From Streptomyces sp. NRRL S-350 (GTDB lineage Bacteria; Actinomycetota; Actinomycetes; Streptomycetales; Streptomycetaceae): a stretch of 64,000 bases of DNA. The notes beneath the pieces were generated by a model. The model did no database searches and had not been told where the DNA came from. It was given only the letters and a program-made list of their open reading frames with translations. This document shows positions 16,878 through 25,170 of this stretch, piece after piece (the stretch's first letter is position 1; every line of letters starts with the position of its first letter). Position numbers and translations under genes: made by a program. The stretch is from positions 248,001 through 312,000 of the forward strand of contig NZ_JOHO01000002.1 in assembly GCF_000719705.1 (NCBI RefSeq), read 5' to 3'.

Positions 16878-18002
16878 TCAGGGGCCGACCGGCAGGACGG
16901 ACGTGGGTTCGGTCGTCACGAGGGGTGCTGCGGCGGGGGTCAGGTGCCCGGTGGCCGGGTCGCGGTGAAAGGCAGTGAGCGTGCCGGAGCGCTGGTTGGC
17001 GCAGAACAGGAGGAGCCCGTCGGGGGTGAGGGCGATGTCCCGGGGCCAGACTCCGCCGCACGCGACGGTGGCGATCAGCTCGGCGGACGCGCCGTCACCG
17101 CGGACGGCGTGCACGGCGATCGCGTCGTCACCGCGGTTGGTCGTGTAGAGGAAACGGCCGTCGGCGGACAGCCGGACGGCGGCCGCGGAGTTGGCGTGGG
17201 GCGCGCTCGGGTCCTGCCGCGTCGCCAGCTCCACGGTGGGTTCGAGGCGGCCGGTCGGCGCGTCCCAGGTGCAGACGGTGAGCGTCGAGGAGAGTTCGTT
17301 GAGGACGTGGACGTACCGGCCGGAGGGGTGGAACACGAGGTGCCGGGGGCCCCTGCCGGGCGGGAGTTCGGCCGTCTGGTGCGCGCTGAGCAGGCCGGTG
17401 GCCGGAGCGAAGGCGTAGACGTGGATCCGGTCCGTGCCGAGGTCGGTGCAGAGGAGGAAGCGTCCGTCCGGCGAGGGCGCGGCCATGTGGGCGTGGGGGG
17501 AGGTCAGCAGCTTCCCGGCGGGCTGCCGGCCGGGGTGGCGGATGGTCTGGACCGGCGGGGAGGTGACCAGGCCGTCGGCGCCGGTGGGGATGACCGACAG
17601 GACGCCGTCGCCGTAGTGGGCCGCGAAGACGTGGGAACCGCTGGGGTGGACCGCGAGGTGGCAGGGGCCCGCGCCGCCGCTGGCCGTGGCGGCGGCGGTG
17701 GCGCTGGTGGCGGTGCCGGGAAGGCCGAGGACCCCGGTGGCGGGGTCGACCCGGAGGGAGAGGATCCGCCCGGGGGCCTCCTCCAGGACGGCGTGCAGGA
17801 CGGGGCGCGTCGGGTCGAGGGCCGCGTAGGAGGGGTGGCCGACCGGCAGGGTCCGGACGAGGGTCATGGCGCCGGTGCCGTCGTAGCGGACGGTGGAGAG
17901 ACCGGCTCCGGGGGTGTCGGCCGGGGCGGCGCTGCCGATGACCAGCGAGCCGCCGGAGGGCGTCGTCGGGAGGGGGTTCAAGGATGCCTGCTCTCTGCTC
18001 AC
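16878..18002 (-). CDS. Seven-bladed beta-propeller lactonase (6-phosphogluconolactonase-like)
   Basis: A 374-residue protein of the Pgl/lactonase family. It has repeated blade motifs of the form PSGRYVHVLNE, DGRFLYTTNRGDD, DGLLLFCANQRSG and GPCHLAVHPSGSHVFAAHYGDG. Family members hydrolyse sugar lactones; some degrade muconolactone. No signal peptide is evident. It lies 152 bases downstream of the Gfo/Idh/MocA gene on the same strand, so it may be the last enzyme of that sugar operon or a separately transcribed gene (see the palindrome at 18028). Confidence 0.85.
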   Translation of the reverse strand: MSREQASLNPLPTTPSGGSLVIGSAAPADTPGAGLSTVRYDGTGAMTLVRTLPVGHPSYAALDPTRPVLHAVLEEAPGRILSLRVDPATGVLGLPGTATSATAAATASGGAGPCHLAVHPSGSHVFAAHYGDGVLSVIPTGADGLVTSPPVQTIRHPGRQPAGKLLTSPHAHMAAPSPDGRFLLCTDLGTDRIHVYAFAPATGLLSAHQTAELPPGRGPRHLVFHPSGRYVHVLNELSSTLTVCTWDAPTGRLEPTVELATRQDPSAPHANSAAAVRLSADGRFLYTTNRGDDAIAVHAVRGDGASAELIATVACGGVWPRDIALTPDGLLLFCANQRSGTLTAFHRDPATGHLTPAAAPLVTTEPTSVLPVGP

Positions 18003-18027
18003 CGTGCGGTGAACGGTCCGTCAGGGG

Positions 18028-18043
18028 CGCCACCCGGGTGGCG
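18028..18043. promoter_or_regulatory. Perfect 16-base palindrome upstream of the lactonase
   Basis: CGCCACCCGGGTGGCG is fully self-complementary. It sits 26 bases upstream of the lactonase start and downstream of the Gfo/Idh/MocA stop. With no loop, it looks more like a dimer-protein operator than a hairpin terminator. Confidence 0.4.
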
Positions 18044-18154
18044 GTGTCCGAGATCGGCATCCTACGGACGGCGGACGCGCCGAGTCGACGCCGGACCGGG
18101 GGACGGTCGGGCGTCGGCGTCGGCGTCGGACCGACCAGCGCGTGCGGTCGACGG

Positions 18155-19114
18155 TCAGACGCCCCCCGGGACGAGGCGGTCCCGGACGGCGTCCAGGGTG
18201 GCGGCGATGCGGAGCGATTCCGCGAGCGGGACGAGGTGGGCGGAGGTGTCGCCCTCGGCCGCGGAGTCCACCGCCTCCACCATGAGGCGGTACGGGTTCT
18301 GGGGCGGGTAGTGGCGACGGCCCTCGCCGGTGGCGGTGAGCGTGCTGGGCGCCACGCCGGCGCAGAAGGCCGGCGGGGCGAGCGTGATGGAGCCGCCGGT
18401 GCCGGTGGTGGTGAAGGTCTCGGCCGTGTCGCCCACGAGCGAGCAGCCGACCTCGGCCGTCCCCTGGCCGGGGAACTCCAACCGGAAGCGGGTGGCCGCG
18501 TCGGCGGAGCCGGGCCGCCAGAGGTCCTGCTCGGCGCTGACGACCCTCGGCGTCCGCCAGCCGAAGGCGGCGAGCGCGGCGGAGACGGCGTAGTAGCCGA
18601 CGTCGTAGAGGGCGCCGCCGCCGAGGGCGGCGTCGAGGCGGTAGTTGCCGGGGGCGGGGGCCAGGCCGTCGAACCTGGCGGTGACGGTGCGGACGGTGCC
18701 GATGGCGCCGCGGGTGATCATGGACTCCAGGTCCCGGGTGCGCGGGTGCCAGCGGTTCCAGGCCGCCTCGACGAGCAGCCGCCCGGTGGCGCGGGCGGTG
18801 GCCGCCATGGCGGCGACCTCGGCGGCGGTCAGGCCGAGCGGTTTCTCGCACAGGACGTGCTTGCCCGCGCGCAGGGCGCGCTCCACCCACGGGCGGTGGG
18901 CGCTGTTGTGGAGCGAGATGTAGACGATGTCCACGGCGGGGTCGTCCAGCAGGTCCTCGTAGCGGGTGTACACCCGCGCCGGGTCGAGGGCACGGGCCCG
19001 CCGGGCGTCGGTCGCGGCGACGGCGTGCAGGCGCGGCCGGTCGGCCGCGTGGACGGCGGGTGCCAGGCTGGACGCGGCTATCGAACCGGCGCCCAGGAAA
19101 CCCCAGTCGGCCAT
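18155..19114 (-). CDS. Gfo/Idh/MocA-family NAD(P)-dependent sugar oxidoreductase
   Basis: A 319-residue oxidoreductase. It has an N-terminal Rossmann fold with GFLGAGSIAAS and the family motif CEKPLGL at about residue 90, with the catalytic Lys, then a C-terminal alpha/beta domain opening with EAAWNRWHPRTRDL. Such enzymes oxidise or reduce hydroxyls of sugars, inositols or sugar acids. It starts one base after the preceding GH gene stops, within a four-gene operon (dehydrogenase, MFS, GH, Gfo/Idh/MocA). Confidence 0.9.
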   Translation of the reverse strand: MADWGFLGAGSIAASSLAPAVHAADRPRLHAVAATDARRARALDPARVYTRYEDLLDDPAVDIVYISLHNSAHRPWVERALRAGKHVLCEKPLGLTAAEVAAMAATARATGRLLVEAAWNRWHPRTRDLESMITRGAIGTVRTVTARFDGLAPAPGNYRLDAALGGGALYDVGYYAVSAALAAFGWRTPRVVSAEQDLWRPGSADAATRFRLEFPGQGTAEVGCSLVGDTAETFTTTGTGGSITLAPPAFCAGVAPSTLTATGEGRRHYPPQNPYRLMVEAVDSAAEGDTSAHLVPLAESLRIAATLDAVRDRLVPGGV

Positions 19115-19115
19115 G

Positions 19116-20534
19116 TCAGTCCTCCTCCGCCGGGGCGGTCGCGCCGGTCGGGCCGGCTGTGCCGGTCGCGTCCGTCGGGTCCGTCGGGTGCGTCGTGTCG
19201 GTCGTGGTGGCGGCCAGGTCCAGGACGAGGGAGCTCCAGCCGAAGGACCGCGCGCCGTGCCCCTCGGCGTCCTCCGGGCCGTAGCACTCCCGGGTGCCCG
19301 AGGCCGCGACGAGCGCGCAGGTGCGCGCGGCGAGCGTGTCGGCTTCCGCGTGGTAGCCGCGGTGGCGCAGGCCCCCGTACAGGTACCAGTTGAGGTTGAC
19401 CCAGCTGGAGCCGCGGAAGATCGCCCCGGTGCGGAACGAGGCGTCGTAGGACGGTTCGGTGGCGGCGACGCTGGGGACGGGATGGGGCCGCCAGAACTCC
19501 CTCTCGTTCAACAGGTGTTCTTCGATGACCCGGCGCGCCGCGGCGTCCGGCACCGAGTCGAGGAGGACGGGCACGAGCGAACTCGCGGTGAGGACCCCGC
19601 TGCGCTTCCCGGCGACGAGGTCGAGGTCCTGGAAGGCTCCGGCGGTCTCGTCCCAGCAGTGCCGCATCAGTGCGGCGCCGATCGCCCGGGACTCCTCGGC
19701 CAGCCGGTCCGCCGTCCGCCCGTTCGGTTCGACCCTCCGGACGAGGCGCGCCAGGCAGGCCAGACCGTCGGCGTAGACGGTGTTGAGGAGCACGTCGTTC
19801 CAGACGAACAGCCGCCGGTCGCGGAGCGGGGTCTCCGGCGTGCGGGACGGAGAGGCGTAGGCCGTGATCAGCGACCGCATCGCACTGTGCCAGGCGGTGC
19901 CCACGGCGTCCTCCGCGGCCGACTCGATGCCGAGCGCGGCATCGTACTTGGGGCTGCTGTCCAGCCCGGACTCGTCCGGCTGGTAGATCTCCAGCAGGCC
20001 GGTGCCGGGGCTCGTGCGGTGGTCCCTGAGCCAGCCGAAGAAGGCGAGCGCGGGCGGCAGGACGCGGCGCAGCCAGAGGTCGTCCCCGGTGGCCCGGTAC
20101 ACCCGCTCGACGGCTCGGGCGACCACGGGCGGCGCGATGGTGACGGACCGCCAGCCCTCCCAGAGGTCGATCCGGAAGTCCGCCGTGGCGCGCGGCCTCA
20201 GGTCGTCCTGCCAGAGGACCATGTGCGGCAGGAACCCGGTGGGTGTGATCGCGCCGAGCAGGGAGCGCAGCTCGTCCCGGGCCCGGCGGGTGTCGACGTG
20301 GGTGAGGGCGATGGCGTGGAAGCTGCTGTCCCAGGCCCACTGGAAGGGGTAGCTGTCGGGGGAGGGGCAGGTGAAGTCGAAGTGACGCTGGGCCGCCCGG
20401 GAGAACCCGGTGCGGTGGTTGCGGGCCAGGGTGTCGCGGGCCCGGGCGGCGCTCTCGGCGCCGATCGCCGTGCGCTCCGCGCGCTTCGTACCCTCCGTGC
20501 GCTCCGGGCTCGCTGTGCTTTCAGTGACGGACAT
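19116..20534 (-). CDS. MGH1-type (GH63/GH37-like) alpha-glycosidase
   Basis: A 472-residue (alpha/alpha)6-barrel hydrolase. FQWAWDSSFHAIAL carries the probable catalytic acid Asp; ECYGPEDAEGHGARSFGWSS near the C-terminus fits the catalytic-base region of clan GH-G. Relatives cleave mannosylglycerate, glucosylglycerate, trehalose-like or other small alpha-glycosides. There is no signal peptide, so the substrate is likely imported by the MFS protein, whose gene overlaps this start by 14 bases. The first 25 residues are Thr/Glu/Arg-rich and dispensable-looking. The exact substrate is unknown. Confidence 0.82.
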   Translation of the reverse strand: MSVTESTASPERTEGTKRAERTAIGAESAARARDTLARNHRTGFSRAAQRHFDFTCPSPDSYPFQWAWDSSFHAIALTHVDTRRARDELRSLLGAITPTGFLPHMVLWQDDLRPRATADFRIDLWEGWRSVTIAPPVVARAVERVYRATGDDLWLRRVLPPALAFFGWLRDHRTSPGTGLLEIYQPDESGLDSSPKYDAALGIESAAEDAVGTAWHSAMRSLITAYASPSRTPETPLRDRRLFVWNDVLLNTVYADGLACLARLVRRVEPNGRTADRLAEESRAIGAALMRHCWDETAGAFQDLDLVAGKRSGVLTASSLVPVLLDSVPDAAARRVIEEHLLNEREFWRPHPVPSVAATEPSYDASFRTGAIFRGSSWVNLNWYLYGGLRHRGYHAEADTLAARTCALVAASGTRECYGPEDAEGHGARSFGWSSLVLDLAATTTDTTHPTDPTDATGTAGPTGATAPAEED

Positions 20535-21795
20535 GTGGGGTGACTCCCGAGGAGGACGAGTCGGCGGGCGCCGGCCGCTGACGCCCGGCGGCGAGCAGCA
20601 GCGCGGCGAAGGGCAGCAGGCAGCCGGCGAGGCCGAAGGCCGAGCGGACGCCGAGGTGGTCGGACAGCGTGCCGAGGAGCAGGGGCGCGAGCATGATGCA
20701 GGCGCTGACGGTGAGTTGGACCCGGGCCGTGGCCTGGTCGGTGCGGCCGGGTGCCGCGCTCACCGCCAGCGACAGGGTCAACGGGAAAAGGTTGGCGATG
20801 CCCAGCCCGCCGAGGGCCAGGCCCACCAGGGCGAGCCAGGTGGCGGAGGCGAGCCAGAGGGCGAGGAAGCCTGCGGCGGCGACCGTCAGGGATCCGGCCA
20901 CCAGCGCGGCCGAGCGGGCGGAGCGGGCACCGCTCGCCAGCCGGCTCCCTGCCAGCCGGCCCGCCAGCTCGCTTCCGTAGAACAGGGCCAGTGCCGCCGA
21001 CGCCTGACTGGCCGTCAGATGGAGGTGGCTGGTGAGCAGCGGGGCGGCGTAGTAGGCGAGGCAGAACTCGAAGCCGACGACGAGACCGCACAGGGCGGCG
21101 CGGAGCGGGAACACGCCCGCCGACCGGTCGGCCCGCGCCGCCGGGGCGGCGGCCTGCGCGGCGACGGGTGCGGTGCGCGGGCGCAACTGCTCGGCCCGCA
21201 GGGCCGGGTACATGAGGGCGAGCGCGAGGGCGGGAAGCACCAGGCACCAGTTCCACGATGCCCCGGCGCTCTGCAGACCACTGATGACCACGGGCGCGGC
21301 GAGTGCGCTGACGCTCGCGGCCGCGTTGGCCTCGACCAGCGCGCGTGCCCGTAGGGACTCGTCCGCGCCGTGGTGCTCGGCGAGCACCGCCAGCGCCGTG
21401 GTCTGCAGCAGCGCCCCGCCGATGCCGCCCAGGAGCGCCGCGCCGAGGGTGACGGCGGCCGACAGCTCGGTCGCCAGGAGCAGCGACCCCAGGGCCAGGA
21501 GGGCGAGTGCCGTCCAGAAGAGCGCCCGGTGGCCCACCCGCGTCCGCAGACGGCGGAACAGCAGGTTGGTGAGGATCGCACCGGCCGCGAAGGCCGCGGA
21601 GTGCAGGCTCATCAGCAGGTAGCTCAGCTGCAGGTCCTGACGCAGGAGCGGCAGCAGCGGGCCGAGCGCGTACAGGAGGTAGGCGTACACGGCCAGTCCG
21701 CCGTAGGCCGTGACGGTCAGGCGGTCGCGGGCGAAGGCCGGCGTCCGGTGGTCGGGGGAGAGGGGTGGTGCGGTGCCGGTGTCGGTGCCGCTCAC
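20521..21795 (-). CDS. Major facilitator superfamily transporter
   Basis: A 424-residue carrier with twelve hydrophobic segments and a central Arg-rich loop (about residues 200-225). FRRLRTRVGHRALFW is an MFS loop-2/3-like motif. It probably imports the glycoside cleaved by the next gene, or exports a product. GTG 21795 overlaps the stop of the dehydrogenase gene, and its C-terminal codons overlap the GH start, so translation is tightly coupled. Confidence 0.88.
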   Translation of the reverse strand: MSGTDTGTAPPLSPDHRTPAFARDRLTVTAYGGLAVYAYLLYALGPLLPLLRQDLQLSYLLMSLHSAAFAAGAILTNLLFRRLRTRVGHRALFWTALALLALGSLLLATELSAAVTLGAALLGGIGGALLQTTALAVLAEHHGADESLRARALVEANAAASVSALAAPVVISGLQSAGASWNWCLVLPALALALMYPALRAEQLRPRTAPVAAQAAAPAARADRSAGVFPLRAALCGLVVGFEFCLAYYAAPLLTSHLHLTASQASAALALFYGSELAGRLAGSRLASGARSARSAALVAGSLTVAAAGFLALWLASATWLALVGLALGGLGIANLFPLTLSLAVSAAPGRTDQATARVQLTVSACIMLAPLLLGTLSDHLGVRSAFGLAGCLLPFAALLLAAGRQRPAPADSSSSGVTPHVRH

Positions 21796-23072
21796 CCCGG
21801 TATTCCGGCCTGCTCGACGAACGCTCCGCCGGCGGGGGCGATGCCGACGGGGGAGGCGTTGGCGGGGGAGGTCCTGAGGGGGGAGACGCCGATGGGGGCG
21901 GTGCCGTTGGGCGTCGTGCCGCCGGGGGCGGTGGTGGCCGCGGCGGCCGTGCGCCGCACGTGGTCGAGGAGGACGGAGGGGGCGAGCAGCGAGGTCTTCA
22001 TCGACGCACCCCGCCCGTACCCGGTGAACGCCTCGCGGACGGCCTCCTCGTCGTCGAGACAGGCCCGGGTGGTGATCAGCGGGGCCGGGTCGACCAGGCC
22101 CGACTCGACGAGCCGCAGGGCCACGGCGGTGACGTGCGCGGAGCGGGCCATCGGGAACGACCGGACGTCGAAGGGAGTGGAGAGCAGCCGCAGGCCCTTG
22201 GCGAGGATCATCCAGGTGTTGAGCCGCTGCGGGACGGCGGTCGCGCCGTAGATGACGTACGAGCCGCCGGGGCGCAGCAGGCCCATCGCGAGTTCGCGGA
22301 TGTCCTTGCCCGGGGCGTCCTCGCGTCCGGCCGGGCGGCCCGGCGCCGAGATGTGGGGCAGCGCGTCGAACACGTAGTCCGCGTACTGGTCGTGGTGGTC
22401 GCGCACGAACGCTTCCAGCTCCGCCGCCTGGGTGTCCGGGTTGAAGGCGTGGGAGGCCCCGTGCCGCAGCGCGACGTCCATCCGCTCGCCGTTGCGGTCG
22501 AGCACGGTGATCGGGCCGGCGCCGAGGTGGCGGTGGAGCACCTGGACGGCCAGCTGGGCGCTTGGGCCGCAGCCGAGGACGACACAGGTGTCACCCGGCT
22601 TCGGGGGGTTGAGCAGTAACGACCGCAGGACCGAGGTCAGCGGTTCGATCACGGAGGCCAGGTCCGAGGGCACGTGCGGGGGCAGGACGACGGCCGCGGC
22701 CTGGTCGGCGTCGTAGAAGTTGCGCCCGGTGTACCAGGCCGTCTCCACCCCGAGCCGGCCGGGGAAGAGCGGCCGGAGGGCCCGGTACTCGGCCATGCCG
22801 CCGAAGTCGGTCTGCCCCCAGTAGGTCACCCGGTCGCCCGGCCGCACGTCGTCCCGGAGCCGTTTGCCGACCTCGACGACCCTTCCCACGTATTCGTGGC
22901 CGGGAATGATCGGCCAGTCCTCCGCGAAGAGGTGACCGCGGAAGTAGGAGACGTCGGTCGAGCAGATGGAAACCGCCTCGGTCTGCAGCAGGATTTCGTC
23001 CTCGTGGCATTCCGGATCGGGCACCAGGGTTCGGGTGATTTCCCCGGGAGAGGTCATCAGGTATGCGTACAC
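21792..23072 (-). CDS. Zinc-type medium-chain alcohol/polyol dehydrogenase with repetitive tail
   Basis: A 426-residue MDR dehydrogenase. Early Cys in SICSTDVSY, PGHEYVGRVVEVGKR (GHE motif) and VVLGCGPSAQLAVQVL (Rossmann fold) are present. The second, structural four-cysteine zinc loop is absent. It is the first gene of the operon. GTG 23072 is preferred to the ATG seven codons upstream because GGAGGG stands six bases before it. The last 40 or so residues form a low-complexity Ala/Pro/Gly/Thr tail of xPxGxxP-like units not expected in the family. The substrate is unknown; the operon suggests a sugar or polyol. Confidence 0.87.
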   Translation of the reverse strand: MYAYLMTSPGEITRTLVPDPECHEDEILLQTEAVSICSTDVSYFRGHLFAEDWPIIPGHEYVGRVVEVGKRLRDDVRPGDRVTYWGQTDFGGMAEYRALRPLFPGRLGVETAWYTGRNFYDADQAAAVVLPPHVPSDLASVIEPLTSVLRSLLLNPPKPGDTCVVLGCGPSAQLAVQVLHRHLGAGPITVLDRNGERMDVALRHGASHAFNPDTQAAELEAFVRDHHDQYADYVFDALPHISAPGRPAGREDAPGKDIRELAMGLLRPGGSYVIYGATAVPQRLNTWMILAKGLRLLSTPFDVRSFPMARSAHVTAVALRLVESGLVDPAPLITTRACLDDEEAVREAFTGYGRGASMKTSLLAPSVLLDHVRRTAAAATTAPGGTTPNGTAPIGVSPLRTSPANASPVGIAPAGGAFVEQAGIPG

Positions 23073-23231
23073 GGCTTTCCCTCCATGCTGCATGTCATTC
23101 CACTACCGGATTCGGATCGGGCCGCACCGCCCGCCGATCGTGCAGTTCCCCGTCGGAAGTGCTGACCGCGTGGTGCCGTCGGCGTCATTGCGCGACTCGC
23201 GGGTCGTACGGATGAGCGGATGGCCGGATTG

Positions 23232-23300
23232 CCTGATGAGCGGTTGACCGGTTGACCGGTTTACCGAATGGCCTGATGACCTGGCGCCCTGGCGCCCTGG
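23232..23300. repeat. Short direct repeats in the dehydrogenase upstream region
   Basis: The 244-base spacer between the GntR and dehydrogenase genes holds paired CCTGATGA (23232 and 23272), tandem GGTTGACC units (23242-23265) and tandem CTGGCGCC units (23281-23300). The TTGACC units could bind a regulator or be replication slippage products; no clear promoter is assigned. Confidence 0.5.
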
Positions 23301-23316
23301 TGACCTCGGGACCGCC

Positions 23317-24030
23317 TCAGGAATCGACCTCGAAGGCGACGTCGAGGGCGTACCGGTCGCCCACGTAGCGGGATTCGGTGAGCTCCAGGGGCTGCTCGTC
23401 CTGGTCCACGATGAGTCGCTCCTCGACCAGCAGGGCGGTGCCCGGGGCCACGGCCAGCAGCTCCGCCTCCTGTTCGCCGGCCACGGCAGCCCTGATGGAC
23501 GAATGCCCCCGGGTCGGGGTCCGGCCCAGCCGGGCCAGCGCCTCGTGCATCGACGCCGTCCGGAAGTCGACCTCCAGCAGGGCGGCGAGGGCCTCGGGGA
23601 ACACCGCCCGCTCCAGCGCGGTCGGGATCCCGTCGGCCAGCCGTACCCGATCGACCTCCACGACCCGGGCCGGCTTCCGCAGCCGGAGCCGGTGGACCTC
23701 TTCCGGCAGAGCGGCCCGGAGTCTCGCCGAAACCAGCCGCGACGAAGGCCTCCGGCCCTGTCTGCGCATTTCCTCGCTGAACCTGACCAGGTTTTCCGCG
23801 CGGCGTCGGGTCGGAGGTTCCGCGACGAACGTCCCGCGTCCGGAGATCCGGTACACCAGGCCTTCTGCGACGAGCCGTTGAACGGCCGCCCGAGCGGTCA
23901 TGCGGCTCACCCCGAATTCCTCGCACAATTCCGCCTCGGAGGGGAGGGGATCGTGCGGCCGATGCTTGGCGATCCGATTTCGGAGGGCCAGTTCGATCTG
24001 GTGGTACCTGGGCGCGAAATCCGTTTCCAA
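23317..24030 (-). CDS. GntR-family regulator, HutC/UTRA subfamily
   Basis: A 237-residue regulator. The N-terminal winged helix ([27 protein letters not shown], with HTH at about 30-60) is followed by a UTRA effector domain (about 90-230, ending [15 protein letters not shown]). UTRA proteins bind sugar phosphates or small metabolites. The start is TTG at 24030 with GGAGG seven bases upstream. It lies between the reverse dehydrogenase operon and the forward deoC gene. Matching operator sequences overlap both its own promoter and that of deoC, so autorepression and divergent control are likely. Confidence 0.9.
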   Translation of the reverse strand: METDFAPRYHQIELALRNRIAKHRPHDPLPSEAELCEEFGVSRMTARAAVQRLVAEGLVYRISGRGTFVAEPPTRRRAENLVRFSEEMRRQGRRPSSRLVSARLRAALPEEVHRLRLRKPARVVEVDRVRLADGIPTALERAVFPEALAALLEVDFRTASMHEALARLGRTPTRGHSSIRAAVAGEQEAELLAVAPGTALLVEERLIVDQDEQPLELTESRYVGDRYALDVAFEVDS

Positions 24031-24049
24031 AAGAGGTCCTCCGAAATTG

Positions 24050-24077
24050 AGGCTACGCCGTCCAGCTGTCTAGTCAA
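24050..24077 (-). promoter_or_regulatory. Promoter of the HutC-type gntR gene with operator
   Basis: On the reverse strand, TTGACT (24077-24072), a 16-base spacer and TAGCCT (24055-24050) form a good vegetative promoter. Directly after the -35, CTAGACAGC (24073-24065) repeats the sequence found at the deoC promoter. The predicted transcript starts next to the GGAGG ribosome site. Confidence 0.65.
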
Positions 24078-24205
24078 CCAGCGTAGACCAGTGCAGATCG
24101 GGGCATCTCGCAGCGAATTGCATCAAGAGCAAGAGGCGTGCAGCGTGATATGCCTCACATTGGCGGGGAGGTGCCCCGCTCTCGGCCGTCCATGGCGTGC
24201 CTGTA

Positions 24206-24234
24206 TAGACAGCTAGACAGCGCGGGGCTATCGT
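24206..24234 (+). promoter_or_regulatory. deoC promoter overlapped by tandem operator half-sites
   Basis: TAGACA (24206-24211) and TATCGT (24229-24234) are separated by 17 bases. TAGACAGC occurs twice in perfect tandem (24206-24213, 24214-24221), covering the -35 and the spacer. The same 9-mer, in inverted orientation, lies at 24065-24073 at the gntR promoter. Repressor binding would block the promoter. Confidence 0.6.
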
Positions 24235-24302
24235 CGGAGCCGTCCGCGCTGTCGCACCGGCCCCCGGTGGGACGCGAAACGCCTCACTCCCGGGAGTGGC
24301 TC

Positions 24303-25073
24303 ATGGACTCCGCCCACCTCGACACCGACACCGCCCTCCACACCGACACCGGCACCGGCCTCGACACCGACATCGGCACCGGCCTCGACACCGACATCGG
24401 CGTCCGGCAGCTCGCCAAGATGATCGACCACTCGCTCCTGCGGCCCGAACTGACCACCACCGAGGTCCTGCTGGGCTGCGAACTCGCCGGGGCGTACGAC
24501 GTCGCCTCGGTCTGCGTGCGCCCCGCCGACGTCGCCCTGGCGGTCAAGGCGCTCGCCGGCACCGCGGTCGCCGTCGGCACCGTCATCGGCTTCCCGCACG
24601 GCGGGTCCACCGCGACGGCCAAGGCGGGCGAAGCCGTCGACGCCCTGGCGGAGGGCGCGACCGAACTCGACATGGTGCTCAACATCGGTCTGCTGCGCAG
24701 CGGCGAGGACGACGCGGTCCGGGAGGACATCGCGGCGGTCGTCGATGCCGCGGCGGGTGCCGGCCTGATCAAGGTGATCTTCGAGAACGCCTACCTCGAC
24801 GACGAGGAGAAGGTCCGCGCCTGCCGCCTCAGTACGCTGGCGGGCGCGGACTTCGTCAAGACCTCGACCGGTTTCGCACCCGGCGGCGCGACCCTGGAGG
24901 ACGTCCGGCTGATGCGTGCGAACGTCCCGGCGCACATGAGGGTGAAGGCGGCGGGCGGGGTCCGCACGCTCGACCGCATGCTGGAGTTCGTCGCCGCCGG
25001 CGCGGAACGGTTCGGGGCGACCGCCACCGCCACCATCCTGGACGACCTGGCCGCCCGTCGCGCCGCCGCCTGA
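24303..25073 (+). CDS. deoC: Deoxyribose-phosphate aldolase (DeoC/DERA)
   Basis: A 256-residue class I aldolase that splits 2-deoxyribose 5-phosphate into acetaldehyde and glyceraldehyde 3-phosphate. The three signature residues are present: Asp in TELDMVLNIG, the Schiff-base Lys in DFVKTSTGF and the second Lys in MRVKAAGG. ATG 24303 follows CGGGAG. Before the fold starts at KMIDHSLL there are about 30 residues of Asp/Thr/Gly repeats (GLDTDIGT), unusual for DERA. Control by the neighbouring HutC-type GntR suggests a specialised rather than housekeeping copy. Confidence 0.93.
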   Translation: MDSAHLDTDTALHTDTGTGLDTDIGTGLDTDIGVRQLAKMIDHSLLRPELTTTEVLLGCELAGAYDVASVCVRPADVALAVKALAGTAVAVGTVIGFPHGGSTATAKAGEAVDALAEGATELDMVLNIGLLRSGEDDAVREDIAAVVDAAAGAGLIKVIFENAYLDDEEKVRACRLSTLAGADFVKTSTGFAPGGATLEDVRLMRANVPAHMRVKAAGGVRTLDRMLEFVAAGAERFGATATATILDDLAARRAAA

Positions 25074-25170
25074 TCCCGCGCCCGGCCCGCACCCGCGGCT
25101 CCTGGCCCGCACCCGCGGCGCCCGCCCCGCCCGCACCCGCCGCGCCTCACCCGTACCTCAGCCGGACGCC

